Source: Saprospiraceae bacterium (GTDB lineage Bacteria > Bacteroidota > Bacteroidia > Chitinophagales > Saprospiraceae). From it: a stretch of 64,000 nt of DNA. The notes beneath the pieces were generated by a model, which searched no databases, was not told where the DNA came from, and worked only from the letters and a program-made list of their open reading frames with translations. The translations under genes and the position numbers were made by a program. The DNA lies in the NCBI GenBank assembly GCA_028280415.1, contig JANQLV010000023.1, forward strand, positions 124,001-188,000, read 5' to 3'. Positions 1-8,086 of this stretch are shown here, in pieces (position 1 is the first letter of the stretch; the number at the start of each line of letters is the position of its first letter).

Positions 1-31
1 CCTGTGTTATTTTGTCCGTACACCTTAATGT

Positions 32-568
32 TTAAATATCCGTAGCAAAACCATCTATGCTTAGTTTGTTTTTCTCTAGTTGATAAGCTTTAATCCCTTC
101 TTTACCTTTGTGCTCGGCCCAGGCCTTTAGTTGAGTACGCACTCCCTGATGCTCCATCAAGGGCACACCGAAGCCACAAGAGGTTTGTACCAGCTCAAGG
201 TCAATCTCTATTAACTGCCGTGCCCCCGGTACATTTGAAAAGTCATCGATATGTTTTTTCCACTCTTCGTCTTGTTCATGATAAATTTTTGCGGTCCCGT
301 AGAGCCGAAGAATCAAAGGCTTGCCTTCGAATGCACAAAACATGATCGTTATCCGATTATTTCGCAAAAGGTGGGCAACAGTTTCGTTTCCGCTTCCGGT
401 GAGATTGAGCCAGATTACCCGTTTTTCATCAATGACTCTAAAAGTATCCATTCCTTTGGGGGAAATATTTACTTTCCCGGATTCGGCAGCCGTTCCAACA
501 AAAAACATTTTTTGCGCTTGGATAAATTCCGTTAAATTAGAATTGAGTTTGTCAAATTGTTTAGCCAT
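32..568 (-). CDS. Pyridoxamine 5'-phosphate oxidase family protein (FMN-binding split barrel)
   Basis: This 178-residue protein has the look of the PNPOx-like split-barrel family: an N-terminal helix, then a strand reading FFVGTAAESGKVNISPKG, which is the usual start of the flavin-binding barrel, followed by a VIWLNLTGSGNET segment and a long C-terminal tail. Members bind FMN or F420 and reduce small substrates, but the exact substrate cannot be read from sequence. It has no signal peptide or membrane segment, so it should be cytoplasmic. The ATG start gives a normal N-terminus. It stands alone, 353 nt upstream of the end of the next minus-strand gene. The family call is fairly safe; true PNPOx activity (pdxH) is unlikely because the protein is short and diverged. 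Confidence 0.8.
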   Translation of the reverse strand: MAKQFDKLNSNLTEFIQAQKMFFVGTAAESGKVNISPKGMDTFRVIDEKRVIWLNLTGSGNETVAHLLRNNRITIMFCAFEGKPLILRLYGTAKIYHEQDEEWKKHIDDFSNVPGARQLIEIDLELVQTSCGFGVPLMEHQGVRTQLKAWAEHKGKEGIKAYQLEKNKLSIDGFATDI

Positions 569-921
569 TAAAATGTATATTTTGAAATTCTTTTATACCC
601 GAAGAACAAATGAATCCGCATTTGTATGAATGAAAACCATAAAAACAATTTATAAATTCCTATCGTCCTAATCTCAAATAATCAAAAATTCGTCGATTAA
701 CTACATACTGCCCGTATTTTACACTTGGCTTAGTGCTGCTTTTCCCAGAGCCCCAGGAAATCATTTGTATAAATTTTAATGCGAATACAGTTCTAAGAAC
801 TTGTTGAATACAACTTATCGGGATTATTTAAACCGGCTTTGATACTTTGCGGATGAAACAGGGTTTAATATGAGTGTGAATTTAAGATACAGGTTTTAGC
901 AGAAGGGCAAGTAAGAAACTG
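569..921. other. Intergenic gap, no feature recognised
   Basis: This gap of about 350 nt is AT-rich and lies between two minus-strand genes. It should hold the promoter of the split-barrel gene, but I see no convincing promoter box, hairpin, RNA gene or short ORF in it. Confidence 0.5.
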
Positions 922-2268
922 CTAGGTCTCTGCACATTCCACCTCTAACGAGTTCTTTTGCGTTTCCACTTCTATAAGAGGTAAATGAACCGTAAAGCTT
1001 GTCCCTACATTGATGGTTGATTCTACTTTGATTGAACCTTCCATATCTTCAATAATTTTTTTACATAAACCGAGTCCCAATCCGGTACCTTTATAAGCTT
1101 CACTGGTATGTAATCTTTTGAAGAATAAAAATATCTTTTCAAAATACTGTTCTTCTATGCCAATCCCATTATCAATGAACTGTAACACCAGCTGCTTTTC
1201 AATAATACTGGCTTTTACAAAAACAGTTGGCGTTGCTTCTTCATTATATTTAATTCCATTTTCAATAAAATTCTGAAAAAGGATGGTCATTTCTGTTTCA
1301 TTACAATAAAAATCAGGAAGCGGAAAAATATAAAGATCAACATTTTTTTCTTTTATTATTTCATTCAAATTGAACTTTACTTTTTCCACAACGGAATGCA
1401 GGTTAACTACTCTGCGGTTTCTTTTTTTCCCTCTAGCAATCTTTGAGTATTCCAAAATATCCGTCACCAAAAAATTCATCTGCTCTGCGCCACTCCTGGC
1501 AAAGTCGAGTTTATCCATCAGATCATCATAACGTTCTCGCTGTACATCCCGTTTGATCAAATCCAGAAAACTAATAATCGTTCGCAATGGCGATTTCAAA
1601 TCATGTGAAGCGATATAAGTAAATTGTTCCAGCTCTTCCGTCGTCTTTTGTAGACTGGAATTTTTCACTTTCATTTCCGTAATAAGCTTTTTCTGATGTT
1701 CTTTTTGACTGGAAATTTTTCGATGCAACAATTTTATGATCATTACCAACCATAACAAGCAACAAATAAAAACGAAAATATTATCGTAAGGATTATTGGC
1801 CTGAGCGAATAAAGGCGTATAGAAATAAAGATAGCCCTTGCTTAGCGTATAGCTTACCGCTATCAAGGCATAAAAAATATGTTGTGTCCGGCTTTCATTT
1901 TTATAAAAAACATAAACCAAAAAAAGCACCACACTTAGCATACCTTCTTCTCCAAAATCACCTCCGATCAGGATAATAAACCCCGCAATCACCAAGGGTA
2001 TTACACAGGCAACTATGAATCTGGAAAGATGAAAACATTGCCGGGCGTTTAAGGCGAGTATAATCAGAACAATTCCTCCCAGAAAAAGCGCACAGAAGCT
2101 ATACCCCCAATGAATCCCTTCTAAGAAGCCTGATATCGCCATTAATATACAAGCAACTCCCGCAGTAAAAGCGATCTGATTCATTAGGGCGATATCGATG
2201 TTTTTTTTCGAATCATCCCCAAGCCCCAGTGTCCTAATAGTATCCCAAAATACTTTTAGTTTCAACAT
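922..2268 (-). CDS. Membrane sensor histidine kinase (paralogue 1)
   Basis: This is a 448-residue histidine kinase. Residues about 35-180 form several hydrophobic membrane segments, with a conserved loop GGDFGEEG at 102-109 and NPYDN at 159-163. A coiled-coil linker (185-215) leads to the HisKA helix with phospho-acceptor His222 (ASHDLKSP). The ATPase domain shows an N box (QNFIENGIKYN, 332-342), G1 (DNGIGI, 366-371) and G2 (GTGLGLGL, 394-401), so it should be catalytically competent. No response regulator gene is adjacent, so it is an orphan kinase. The next gene upstream on the same strand is a clear paralogue whose catalytic half is almost the same, pointing to tandem duplication. The signal it senses is unknown. 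Confidence 0.93.
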   Translation of the reverse strand: MLKLKVFWDTIRTLGLGDDSKKNIDIALMNQIAFTAGVACILMAISGFLEGIHWGYSFCALFLGGIVLIILALNARQCFHLSRFIVACVIPLVIAGFIILIGGDFGEEGMLSVVLFLVYVFYKNESRTQHIFYALIAVSYTLSKGYLYFYTPLFAQANNPYDNIFVFICCLLWLVMIIKLLHRKISSQKEHQKKLITEMKVKNSSLQKTTEELEQFTYIASHDLKSPLRTIISFLDLIKRDVQRERYDDLMDKLDFARSGAEQMNFLVTDILEYSKIARGKKRNRRVVNLHSVVEKVKFNLNEIIKEKNVDLYIFPLPDFYCNETEMTILFQNFIENGIKYNEEATPTVFVKASIIEKQLVLQFIDNGIGIEEQYFEKIFLFFKRLHTSEAYKGTGLGLGLCKKIIEDMEGSIKVESTINVGTSFTVHLPLIEVETQKNSLEVECAET

Positions 2269-2458
2269 ATCCTTATGAATACTGGTCTAATTTATAATGC
2301 AATAAGTCCGTCTGAGAGCTCGGTCAGATAAACAACATCTATACTTGTTGTTAAAAAATAAAAGAGGAACGTTTTACGAGGTGCGAAATATTTATCACAA
2401 AAAGCAATCCAGAAAAGCTGGTTCTACCCTAAAAAGAGCAGTGATGCTTTTAAATGAG

Positions 2459-3814
2459 CTAAATAGAGGCAGGTTCGGTTATGTTTTCTTCTTGCAAGGG
2501 TTTTTCCGGCCTTTCTACCGGTAGCTTCAAAGTAAAGGTAGAACCTACACTTACCGTAGAGTCGACTTTAATTGTTCCCCCCATGTCGTCGATAATTTTT
2601 TTGCAAAGGCCAAGTCCCAATCCGGTGCCCTTATAGGTTTCGCTGGTATGCAGCCTTTTGAAGAATAAGAATATTTTTTCAAAGTACTGTTCTTCTATGC
2701 CGATCCCATTATCAATGAATTGCAGTGTTAAAAACTGATCATCCAGATGAGCTTTTACAAAAACATTCGGGCGAGCCTCTTTATTATATTTGATTCCATT
2801 TTCAATTAGATTCTGAAAAATGATAACCATTTCCGTATCATTACAATAAAACTTTGGCAAAGGGAATACATAAAGATCTACATTTTTACGCTGGATAATA
2901 TCGTTAAGATTAAATTTTACCCTCTCGATCAGCGTCTGCAAATCAACTATTTTTTTCTTTCTTGCTTTACCATTAGTAATTTTCGAATATTCGAGGATAT
3001 CCGTTACCAGGAAGTTCATCTGCTCTGCACCGCTTCTCGCGAAATCGAGCTTTCCCATTAAATCATCATAGCGCTGACGTTGTACATCCCGTCTGATTAA
3101 ATCCAGAAAGCTAATAATTGTCCGCAATGGTGATTTCAGGTCATGCGATGCGATATAGGTAAATTGCTCTAATTCTTCGGATGTTTTTTTAAGCCGCTGA
3201 TTTTTAGTCTGAAGCTCTGCAATCAGATTGTCCTGCTTTTCTTTTTGTTTATTATTCTGTTGCTGGTTAAACGCGATAATCATAATTAACCAAACCGCAC
3301 AAACTATAAAAGCAATAAAATTATCATAGGGGTTGTCAATAACCTGAAATAAAGGTTCGTATAAAAACATATACATATGAACCCCCAAATACATGATACC
3401 GGAGACAAAATAAGAACGAAACATTCTTCTCGGTTTTTCCCGGAATAGTATAAAGATCATAAAGATGGAAACAAGAAAAATACTATTCTCCCCGAAGTCT
3501 CCCCCGGAGATTAATATGAAAACACATAATAGTGGTGGATGAAGTTCTCCGATAATAAACTTGGAAATATGGGTTTTGTGATAGAAGTTCAGGATCGGAA
3601 TAATCACCAAGGTTAATCCCAAAACCGATACCATTACCAGATAAACGCCTGGAAAATCCAGCATCAAGGTAATAATCAGCATTAACACACAAGCAATTCC
3701 TCCTAATACACCGATCTGATTAAGCAGATATAATGATAAAGCATCTTGAGTATTGTTTTTTACTCCAATTATTCTAATGCTATTCCATATAGATATTAGT
3801 TTTTCCAAACCCAC
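2459..3814 (-). CDS. Membrane sensor histidine kinase (paralogue 2)
   Basis: This 451-residue protein is the tandem paralogue of the kinase downstream. It has multiple hydrophobic N-terminal segments, the loop GGDFGENS near residue 104, NPYDN at 161-165, a coiled coil, phospho-acceptor His224 in ASHDLKSP, and intact N, G1 and G2 boxes. The start appears to be GTG (reading MGLEKL); the nearest internal ATG codons fall inside the first membrane segments and would truncate them. Its catalytic half closely matches its neighbour while the membrane half is much more diverged, so the two probably sense different inputs with similar output. The pair is not linked to a response regulator. The divergently transcribed APH-like gene starts 167 nt away. 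Confidence 0.92.
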   Translation of the reverse strand: MGLEKLISIWNSIRIIGVKNNTQDALSLYLLNQIGVLGGIACVLMLIITLMLDFPGVYLVMVSVLGLTLVIIPILNFYHKTHISKFIIGELHPPLLCVFILISGGDFGENSIFLVSIFMIFILFREKPRRMFRSYFVSGIMYLGVHMYMFLYEPLFQVIDNPYDNFIAFIVCAVWLIMIIAFNQQQNNKQKEKQDNLIAELQTKNQRLKKTSEELEQFTYIASHDLKSPLRTIISFLDLIRRDVQRQRYDDLMGKLDFARSGAEQMNFLVTDILEYSKITNGKARKKKIVDLQTLIERVKFNLNDIIQRKNVDLYVFPLPKFYCNDTEMVIIFQNLIENGIKYNKEARPNVFVKAHLDDQFLTLQFIDNGIGIEEQYFEKIFLFFKRLHTSETYKGTGLGLGLCKKIIDDMGGTIKVDSTVSVGSTFTLKLPVERPEKPLQEENITEPASI

Positions 3815-3981
3815 AAAATTAATTGTAATTCATTAATAAGCGAATCAGATATTCCACGCCTATAGAGAGCATAAATAAAATTTCAGCTTTTCATTATCTC
3901 CCAATATTGCGCTATAGCTAAAGGAGCGAAGCAATAATTAAAGTTTCTAGCTTTGGTGCGTTTCTTGATTAGAAGATTTAT

Positions 3982-5385
3982 ATGTTCAGTTCAAAAATCA
4001 AACCAGAAGATATTTCAGTCCTGATTCAGATTTTAGGTCTAGAGGGAACAGCCGTAATATATGACCCGCAACAGACTTTGGCTGCTTGTTCACTTTTTAA
4101 TAAAACCAAAGATATTGCAACACTCCTTAAATCGGCCGCTCAACATAAAATCTGTATTAATCTTTCCGGACGTGCTTTAGAAGTATTTACTTTTGATTAC
4201 ATTATAGAATTTGAAAAATCAATTCGTTCATACAGATCGTTTCACGCTGAAAAATTTTTAGCTATAAATAATCCCGATGGAACGATTCGCTGGTTTTTAC
4301 CTCATAAGTCCAATCGCCCGGATTTTCTGGCTCTATACAATAATTCCGGCCTAAAAGCCACTCTTTTCAAGATAGCTGCTCGTTTTGCTTATCGACTGGG
4401 CTTCAAAAACTGGATTTGCAAAAATGCTTTCGTGCTTTACGCAAAAGAAACAGATTATTTCTCAAAAAAATTCGGGCAGGAAGCAGTGGCAATCTTTACC
4501 GGTACTGTTGGCCAAAATAGAAAAGCGGTAGCTGCACTGTGTCGGAATGGCCTAGCTAGTCATTATGTAAAAATTCCAATTTCATCACAATCCCGACACC
4601 TTATCCTCAATGAATCCGAACACTTGAAGACTCTGGAAAAACATGATTTCAAGCATTTCAGAATCCCAAGAGCAAAAATGAGCCCTGCAGGCTTAAAGCT
4701 TGATAATATTCGACCAAGGGTGGAACGTTCCGTGAATACAATTACTGATTTTCACATTACTGCTCTAAGAGAACTCTATGCCAATACATTTCAACTCAAG
4801 CCGCTTTCAGACCTCAAGGTCTATACCAAGACCTGTGAAAATCTGGAAGCCATCAAGCAATGCCTGGATCAACAATATTCAGGAGGAATAGAGCGCAAAA
4901 AAGTAGAACGCCTTGCCTATAACATTAAAGTTTTACTCAGCTCTTTCGAGCCTTCATCAAAAGTGGCAGTGGCTTATGCCCACGGAGATTTTACTCCCTG
5001 GAATATGTATATGTGCAATACCCGGATTCACGTTTACGACTGGGAATTGGCAGAGCGGGCGCAATTGATGCTCTATGATATTTTCCATTTTGTTTTTCAG
5101 TCGGGCATCCTGATACAAAGAGCATCTTTCCAGCAAATCAAAAAAAATATACTCGATCTAAAGAAGACTCCCCTTGTCGATGACATTATCGAAAGATACC
5201 ATTTAGATTTCAGAGATTGTTATCACTGGTATTTGATTTGCAACTGCAGCTACTATCTCAATCTGTATATTCACCAGGAACATTTGCACCAGCAAGCGCA
5301 CTGGCTAATCGATATCTGGATAAAAGCAAGCAATAATGCAATTCTGAGCGAGACAAAAAAGACGCTAAGCTTCGCTACCGTATAA
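3982..5385 (+). CDS. APH/choline-kinase-fold phosphotransferase-like protein
   Basis: This 467-residue protein has no close named family that I recognise, but its C-terminal half carries a clear kinase signature of the aminoglycoside phosphotransferase/choline kinase fold: HGDFTPWN at 334-341 (the Brenner HxDxxxxN loop, catalytic Asp336) and a metal-binding VYDWE segment with Asp353. The N-terminal third is unassigned and includes a segment about bacterial cargo-like sequence FLPHKSNRPDF near 115. A single-domain APH is usually about 250-300 residues, so there are roughly 170 extra residues. No signal peptide is seen. The Bacteroidota often place such kinases near cell-surface polysaccharide genes, but no such genes are here. 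It probably shares a transcript with the small membrane protein that starts 36 nt later. Confidence 0.72.
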   Translation: MFSSKIKPEDISVLIQILGLEGTAVIYDPQQTLAACSLFNKTKDIATLLKSAAQHKICINLSGRALEVFTFDYIIEFEKSIRSYRSFHAEKFLAINNPDGTIRWFLPHKSNRPDFLALYNNSGLKATLFKIAARFAYRLGFKNWICKNAFVLYAKETDYFSKKFGQEAVAIFTGTVGQNRKAVAALCRNGLASHYVKIPISSQSRHLILNESEHLKTLEKHDFKHFRIPRAKMSPAGLKLDNIRPRVERSVNTITDFHITALRELYANTFQLKPLSDLKVYTKTCENLEAIKQCLDQQYSGGIERKKVERLAYNIKVLLSSFEPSSKVAVAYAHGDFTPWNMYMCNTRIHVYDWELAERAQLMLYDIFHFVFQSGILIQRASFQQIKKNILDLKKTPLVDDIIERYHLDFRDCYHWYLICNCSYYLNLYIHQEHLHQQAHWLIDIWIKASNNAILSETKKTLSFATV

Positions 5386-5421
5386 AAAAGCCGTACCTTA
5401 CTTCCTTAAATATTTTTTCAT

Positions 5422-5778
5422 ATGAAAGAGGAGGTAACATCTCATGCTACGGTAAACACTGTTTTTATTGTTCATTTCATTCTGGTGATTATCGCCTGGG
5501 TAGGCCCTTTTGTATTTCCCTGGTATTTGATGGTGCTTGGATATGCCGTTGTTGTGGGTCAGTTTTTATACTATAAAAGATGCCTGATGAATGGCGCTCA
5601 CGGTCTGGATGACAGTGGAGATCATACTTTTTACTCTCATTTGTTCGAAAAAATAGGTTTTAACCCGAATCGGAAAAAACTAAAAGATTTTGTCCGGGGT
5701 TATCTTTATGTGATTCTGGCAGTTTTCACCATTATTTTAAACTTTGGCATCGGTTTTCAGCCTTTGCTAAGTCGCTAA
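5422..5778 (+). CDS. Small three-helix membrane protein, unknown function
   Basis: This 118-residue protein has two hydrophobic segments in its first half (about 14-32 and 34-52), a polar stretch with KRCLMNGAHGLDD and TFYSHLFEKIGF, and a third hydrophobic segment at about 92-113. The Cys/Leu-rich loop between helices 2 and 3 faintly resembles DUF2784-type membrane proteins, but I would not assign that. It lies 36 nt after the APH-like gene on the same strand and is followed by a weak AT-rich hairpin, so the two form a likely bicistronic unit. The ATG start is preceded by an A/T-rich leader and no Shine-Dalgarno site. Confidence 0.75.
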   Translation: MKEEVTSHATVNTVFIVHFILVIIAWVGPFVFPWYLMVLGYAVVVGQFLYYKRCLMNGAHGLDDSGDHTFYSHLFEKIGFNPNRKKLKDFVRGYLYVILAVFTIILNFGIGFQPLLSR

Positions 5779-5794
5779 TTATTTTTCGGGCCAG

Positions 5795-5824
5795 AAAATA
5801 CTTTTAAAACAAAACAGTATTTTT
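5795..5824 (+). terminator. Weak AT-rich hairpin terminator after the membrane-protein gene
   Basis: An 8-bp stem (AAAATACT at 5795-5802 with AGTATTTT at 5816-5823) is closed by a 13-nt loop and runs into a short T tract. It sits 17 nt after the stop codon. The stem is AT-rich, so termination would be weak. Confidence 0.4.
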
Positions 5825-5923
5825 ACTTGTGATTATTACAGCTTTTGTTGTTTTACTTTCAGGAGATAAGCGGATTGTGTTTTCAGTCTCTTGAAGCTCT
5901 TTAAACTTTTTGAACTTTTTCGC

Positions 5924-6736
5924 ATGCACAGTATTCTCGTACCGACTGATTTTTCTAAAAACACTCAAACTGCCCTCAATTATGCCATCGACCTGGCCAA
6001 TCGTTTTTCCTGTAAACTGATCCTTTTTAATACTTACAAACTTAGTTATCGAGCCGGTATGTATCTCGGTGTGGAAAACTTGATGAAAAAGGAATCCAAA
6101 GAACAGATGCGCGTTTTGTTAAAAGAAACCCAACATAAACTCAAGGAAGGTGCGATAGTAGAGGGAAAAGTTGCCAAAGGCGATCCTATTTCGACGATCA
6201 TCACTGCTGCAAAAAAACTGGAGGTTAACCTGATCGTAATGGGTACTCAGGGAGCAAGCGGCCTTAAAGAAGTCTTCATTGGAAGTACTACCAATGGCGT
6301 AATGATCGGTTCAAAAATTCCAACTTTAGTTGTCCCCTCGGATTTTACATACCGTCCTCTGGAAACCATCGCCCTTTCGATTGATAAGAAATTAATCAAT
6401 TATAAAACTTCCCTGGAAGCCTTGCGAATGATCATCTATCGCTATAATGCACAGGTTTGTGTTTTTCATATTCAAACGAAAAAATCCAATTCTGATAAAG
6501 ACATCGAAATAGCTTCGCAAGCTGTTTTGGAAGGTATTGACTTTAGTTTTTTCGAAATTGAGGCCGAAGAACAGAGCATTAATCAGAAAATTAGAACTTT
6601 CGTTGAAGAAAAAAATGCAGATATGCTTTGTATGATCAAACGCGAAAGGGGATTCTGGGAAAATCTTTTCCACAATAGTGTTACTACAAAAGAAGTTTTC
6701 CAGAGCGTCGTTCCACTCCTGGTTCTCCACGATTAA
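5924..6736 (+). CDS. Universal stress protein with two tandem Usp domains
   Basis: This 270-residue protein contains two UspA domains in tandem. The first begins MHSILVPTDFS and has the ATP-binding loop GTQGASG (107-113) followed by a G-S-T motif at 120-122, so it probably binds ATP. The second domain, from about 150, has lost the glycine-rich loop and looks degenerate. An upstream TTG at 5891 would add 11 residues, but the ATG at 5924 places the first beta strand exactly where family members begin, so I prefer it. Such tandem-domain proteins are common in Bacteroidota and act in the cytoplasm under stress. It is a single-gene unit. Confidence 0.9.
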   Translation: MHSILVPTDFSKNTQTALNYAIDLANRFSCKLILFNTYKLSYRAGMYLGVENLMKKESKEQMRVLLKETQHKLKEGAIVEGKVAKGDPISTIITAAKKLEVNLIVMGTQGASGLKEVFIGSTTNGVMIGSKIPTLVVPSDFTYRPLETIALSIDKKLINYKTSLEALRMIIYRYNAQVCVFHIQTKKSNSDKDIEIASQAVLEGIDFSFFEIEAEEQSINQKIRTFVEEKNADMLCMIKRERGFWENLFHNSVTTKEVFQSVVPLLVLHD

Positions 6737-6750
6737 TTTTATTGATTCGC

Positions 6751-6799
6751 ACTATTTTCTTGTAAACAGTTTGCTTTCCGAATAGTACACATTTTTTTT
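6751..6799 (+). terminator. Possible terminator after the universal stress gene
   Basis: A 6-bp stem (ACTATT at 6751-6756 with AATAGT at 6781-6786) with a 24-nt loop is followed within 6 nt by eight T residues. The long loop makes it a weak candidate. Confidence 0.3.
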
Positions 6800-6856
6800 C
6801 TAAAAATAGAAGAAATAACTATGTACATTTTGCTATAAAATTAACAGAACATTAGT

Positions 6857-6864
6857 TAGTTTTG
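6857..6864 (+). promoter_or_regulatory. Bacteroidota -7 box (TAnnTTTG) upstream of the OmpA-like gene
   Basis: TAGTTTTG matches the Bacteroidota primary sigma factor -7 consensus TAnnTTTG. A TTTG further upstream could serve as the -33 element, though the spacing of about 24 nt is a little long. It would give a leader of about 130 nt before the OmpA-like gene. Confidence 0.4.
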
Positions 6865-7002
6865 CAAAAATTCAGGGTCAATCCCGGTTAGTCGAAGTCA
6901 GATTTCGGATGCTATTCTTGACTACCTAATGTTTTAATCATCCAGTTTGATTACGCAATTATTAAAATTTAAGACATCGTTATTTTATTAAACAAAAACA
7001 AC

Positions 7003-7782
7003 ATGAGAAAATTAATCAAATTAAGTTTGATCCTCGTCGCTATTGCAGTTATTTTCCCATCATGCGTTTCTAAGAAAAAATTCACAGACTTGTTATCCAG
7101 CAAAGAAGCCACTGATGCTGCTTTGGCACAAAGTGAGAGCAAGGTGAAGACGCTTGAAGGTGAAAAAGAGGAATTAATGAACGCAAAATCCGAGCTTGAG
7201 GCTAAAAATGCGTCATTGAATAGTGAACTTACTTCTGCTAAATCGCAACTAGAGAACACTTCAAATGAACTAAAAACCACTAAAACTTCGCTAACCGAAA
7301 CTACTTCCAAACTAGACAAAGCCAAGACAAGTATCAAAGGTGTTTTTGCCAGTTATGCGAACTCCGGTCTTCGTGTAGTGCAAAGAGAAAATCGTCTTTA
7401 TATTGTCATGGATGAGCCTGTCACTTTTAGAAGCGGTTCTTCCAGAGTAGCCAGAAAGTATAAAGAAGCGATTAAAACTCTTGGTGAAGTACTTAAAGAA
7501 AACCCAAGTATGCAGGTTCAAGTAGAAGGTCACTCTGATAATGCCAAATTCCTGGAAGGACAAGGCAATAACTGGAGTCTTAGTATGAATCGAGCGATGA
7601 ACACGATGAATATTCTTTTGAGAAGCGGTGTAAGCCCGAATCAGTTATCTGCAGTTGGTCGCGGAGAGTTCGCTCCGATAGCCTCTGCTGATCCTAGCTC
7701 GAAAGAAGCAAGAGAGCAAAACAGAAGAGTAGAATTTGTTGTTGTTCCTACTATTTCCACCATCGCTGATGGAAATCCATAG
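7003..7782 (+). CDS. OmpA family lipoprotein
   Basis: This 259-residue protein starts with a lipoprotein signal (lipobox FPSC, modified Cys21). Residues about 28-110 are a long heptad-rich coiled coil (repeated SELEAKNASLNSEL-type segments). The C-terminal 140 residues are an OmpA/MotB peptidoglycan-binding domain, with VTFRSGSSRV at its start, the GHSDN segment where OmpA proteins bind the diaminopimelate, and the NRRVEFVV end motif. It should sit in the outer membrane facing the periplasm and tie it to the wall. It is monocistronic, with a candidate promoter upstream and a strong terminator downstream. Confidence 0.94.
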   Translation: MRKLIKLSLILVAIAVIFPSCVSKKKFTDLLSSKEATDAALAQSESKVKTLEGEKEELMNAKSELEAKNASLNSELTSAKSQLENTSNELKTTKTSLTETTSKLDKAKTSIKGVFASYANSGLRVVQRENRLYIVMDEPVTFRSGSSRVARKYKEAIKTLGEVLKENPSMQVQVEGHSDNAKFLEGQGNNWSLSMNRAMNTMNILLRSGVSPNQLSAVGRGEFAPIASADPSSKEAREQNRRVEFVVVPTISTIADGNP

Positions 7783-7811
7783 GCTAGTATAAAAAGAAAT
7801 AGAAGCATAAT

Positions 7812-7846
7812 AAAAAACCTGATCTGCAATGCAGATCAGGTTTTTT
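7812..7846 (+). terminator. Strong intrinsic terminator (perfect 16-bp stem)
   Basis: A perfect inverted repeat (AAAAAACCTGATCTGC at 7812-7827 and its complement at 7831-7846) encloses a 3-nt loop and ends in T6. It follows the OmpA-like stop codon by 29 nt. Because the A run precedes the stem on the other strand, it can also terminate the tiny minus-strand gene that ends at 7874. Confidence 0.9.
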
Positions 7847-7873
7847 AGTTTTATATCTTTTCAAAAAAGGAAA

Positions 7874-7984
7874 TTAGAAGTTAGACCAATAAACGTATAT
7901 CCAGGTGATAATTACAAAGAAGAAAAAGCCAAAGATATAAAGCATGCAATACCCTTTTTTACCTGAATTATGAATCTCACTCAT
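7874..7984 (-). CDS. Very small single-pass membrane protein (36 residues)
   Basis: This short frame was found by hand; it is too short for most callers. It starts MSEIHNSGKKGYC, then has a run of about 20 hydrophobic residues (LYIFGFFFFVIITWIYVYW) and ends SNF. The basic N-terminal part before the hydrophobic helix predicts the N-terminus inside. The frame is clean from ATG to TAA and fills the space between a bidirectional terminator and the Xaa-Pro aminopeptidase gene, which supports it as real. Function is unknown; tiny membrane proteins like this often attach to larger complexes such as oxidases or transporters, but none is next to it. The coding call needs conservation evidence. Confidence 0.5.
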   Translation of the reverse strand: MSEIHNSGKKGYCMLYIFGFFFFVIITWIYVYWSNF

Positions 7985-8086
7985 TTGTCTATTATTTTAA
8001 TTATAATTTGCAATCTAATTTTGTGCAAAGAAAAAGAAAAATCGCATATACTCAAAATAAGTACTGCTTTAAAGTGATTCCTTCTG

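Noticed and set aside
2331-2352. AACAACA/TGTTGTT 7-bp inverted repeat between the two kinase genes
   Set aside because: Short AT-rich stem, no T tract on the minus strand downstream of the hairpin, so I did not call it a terminator.
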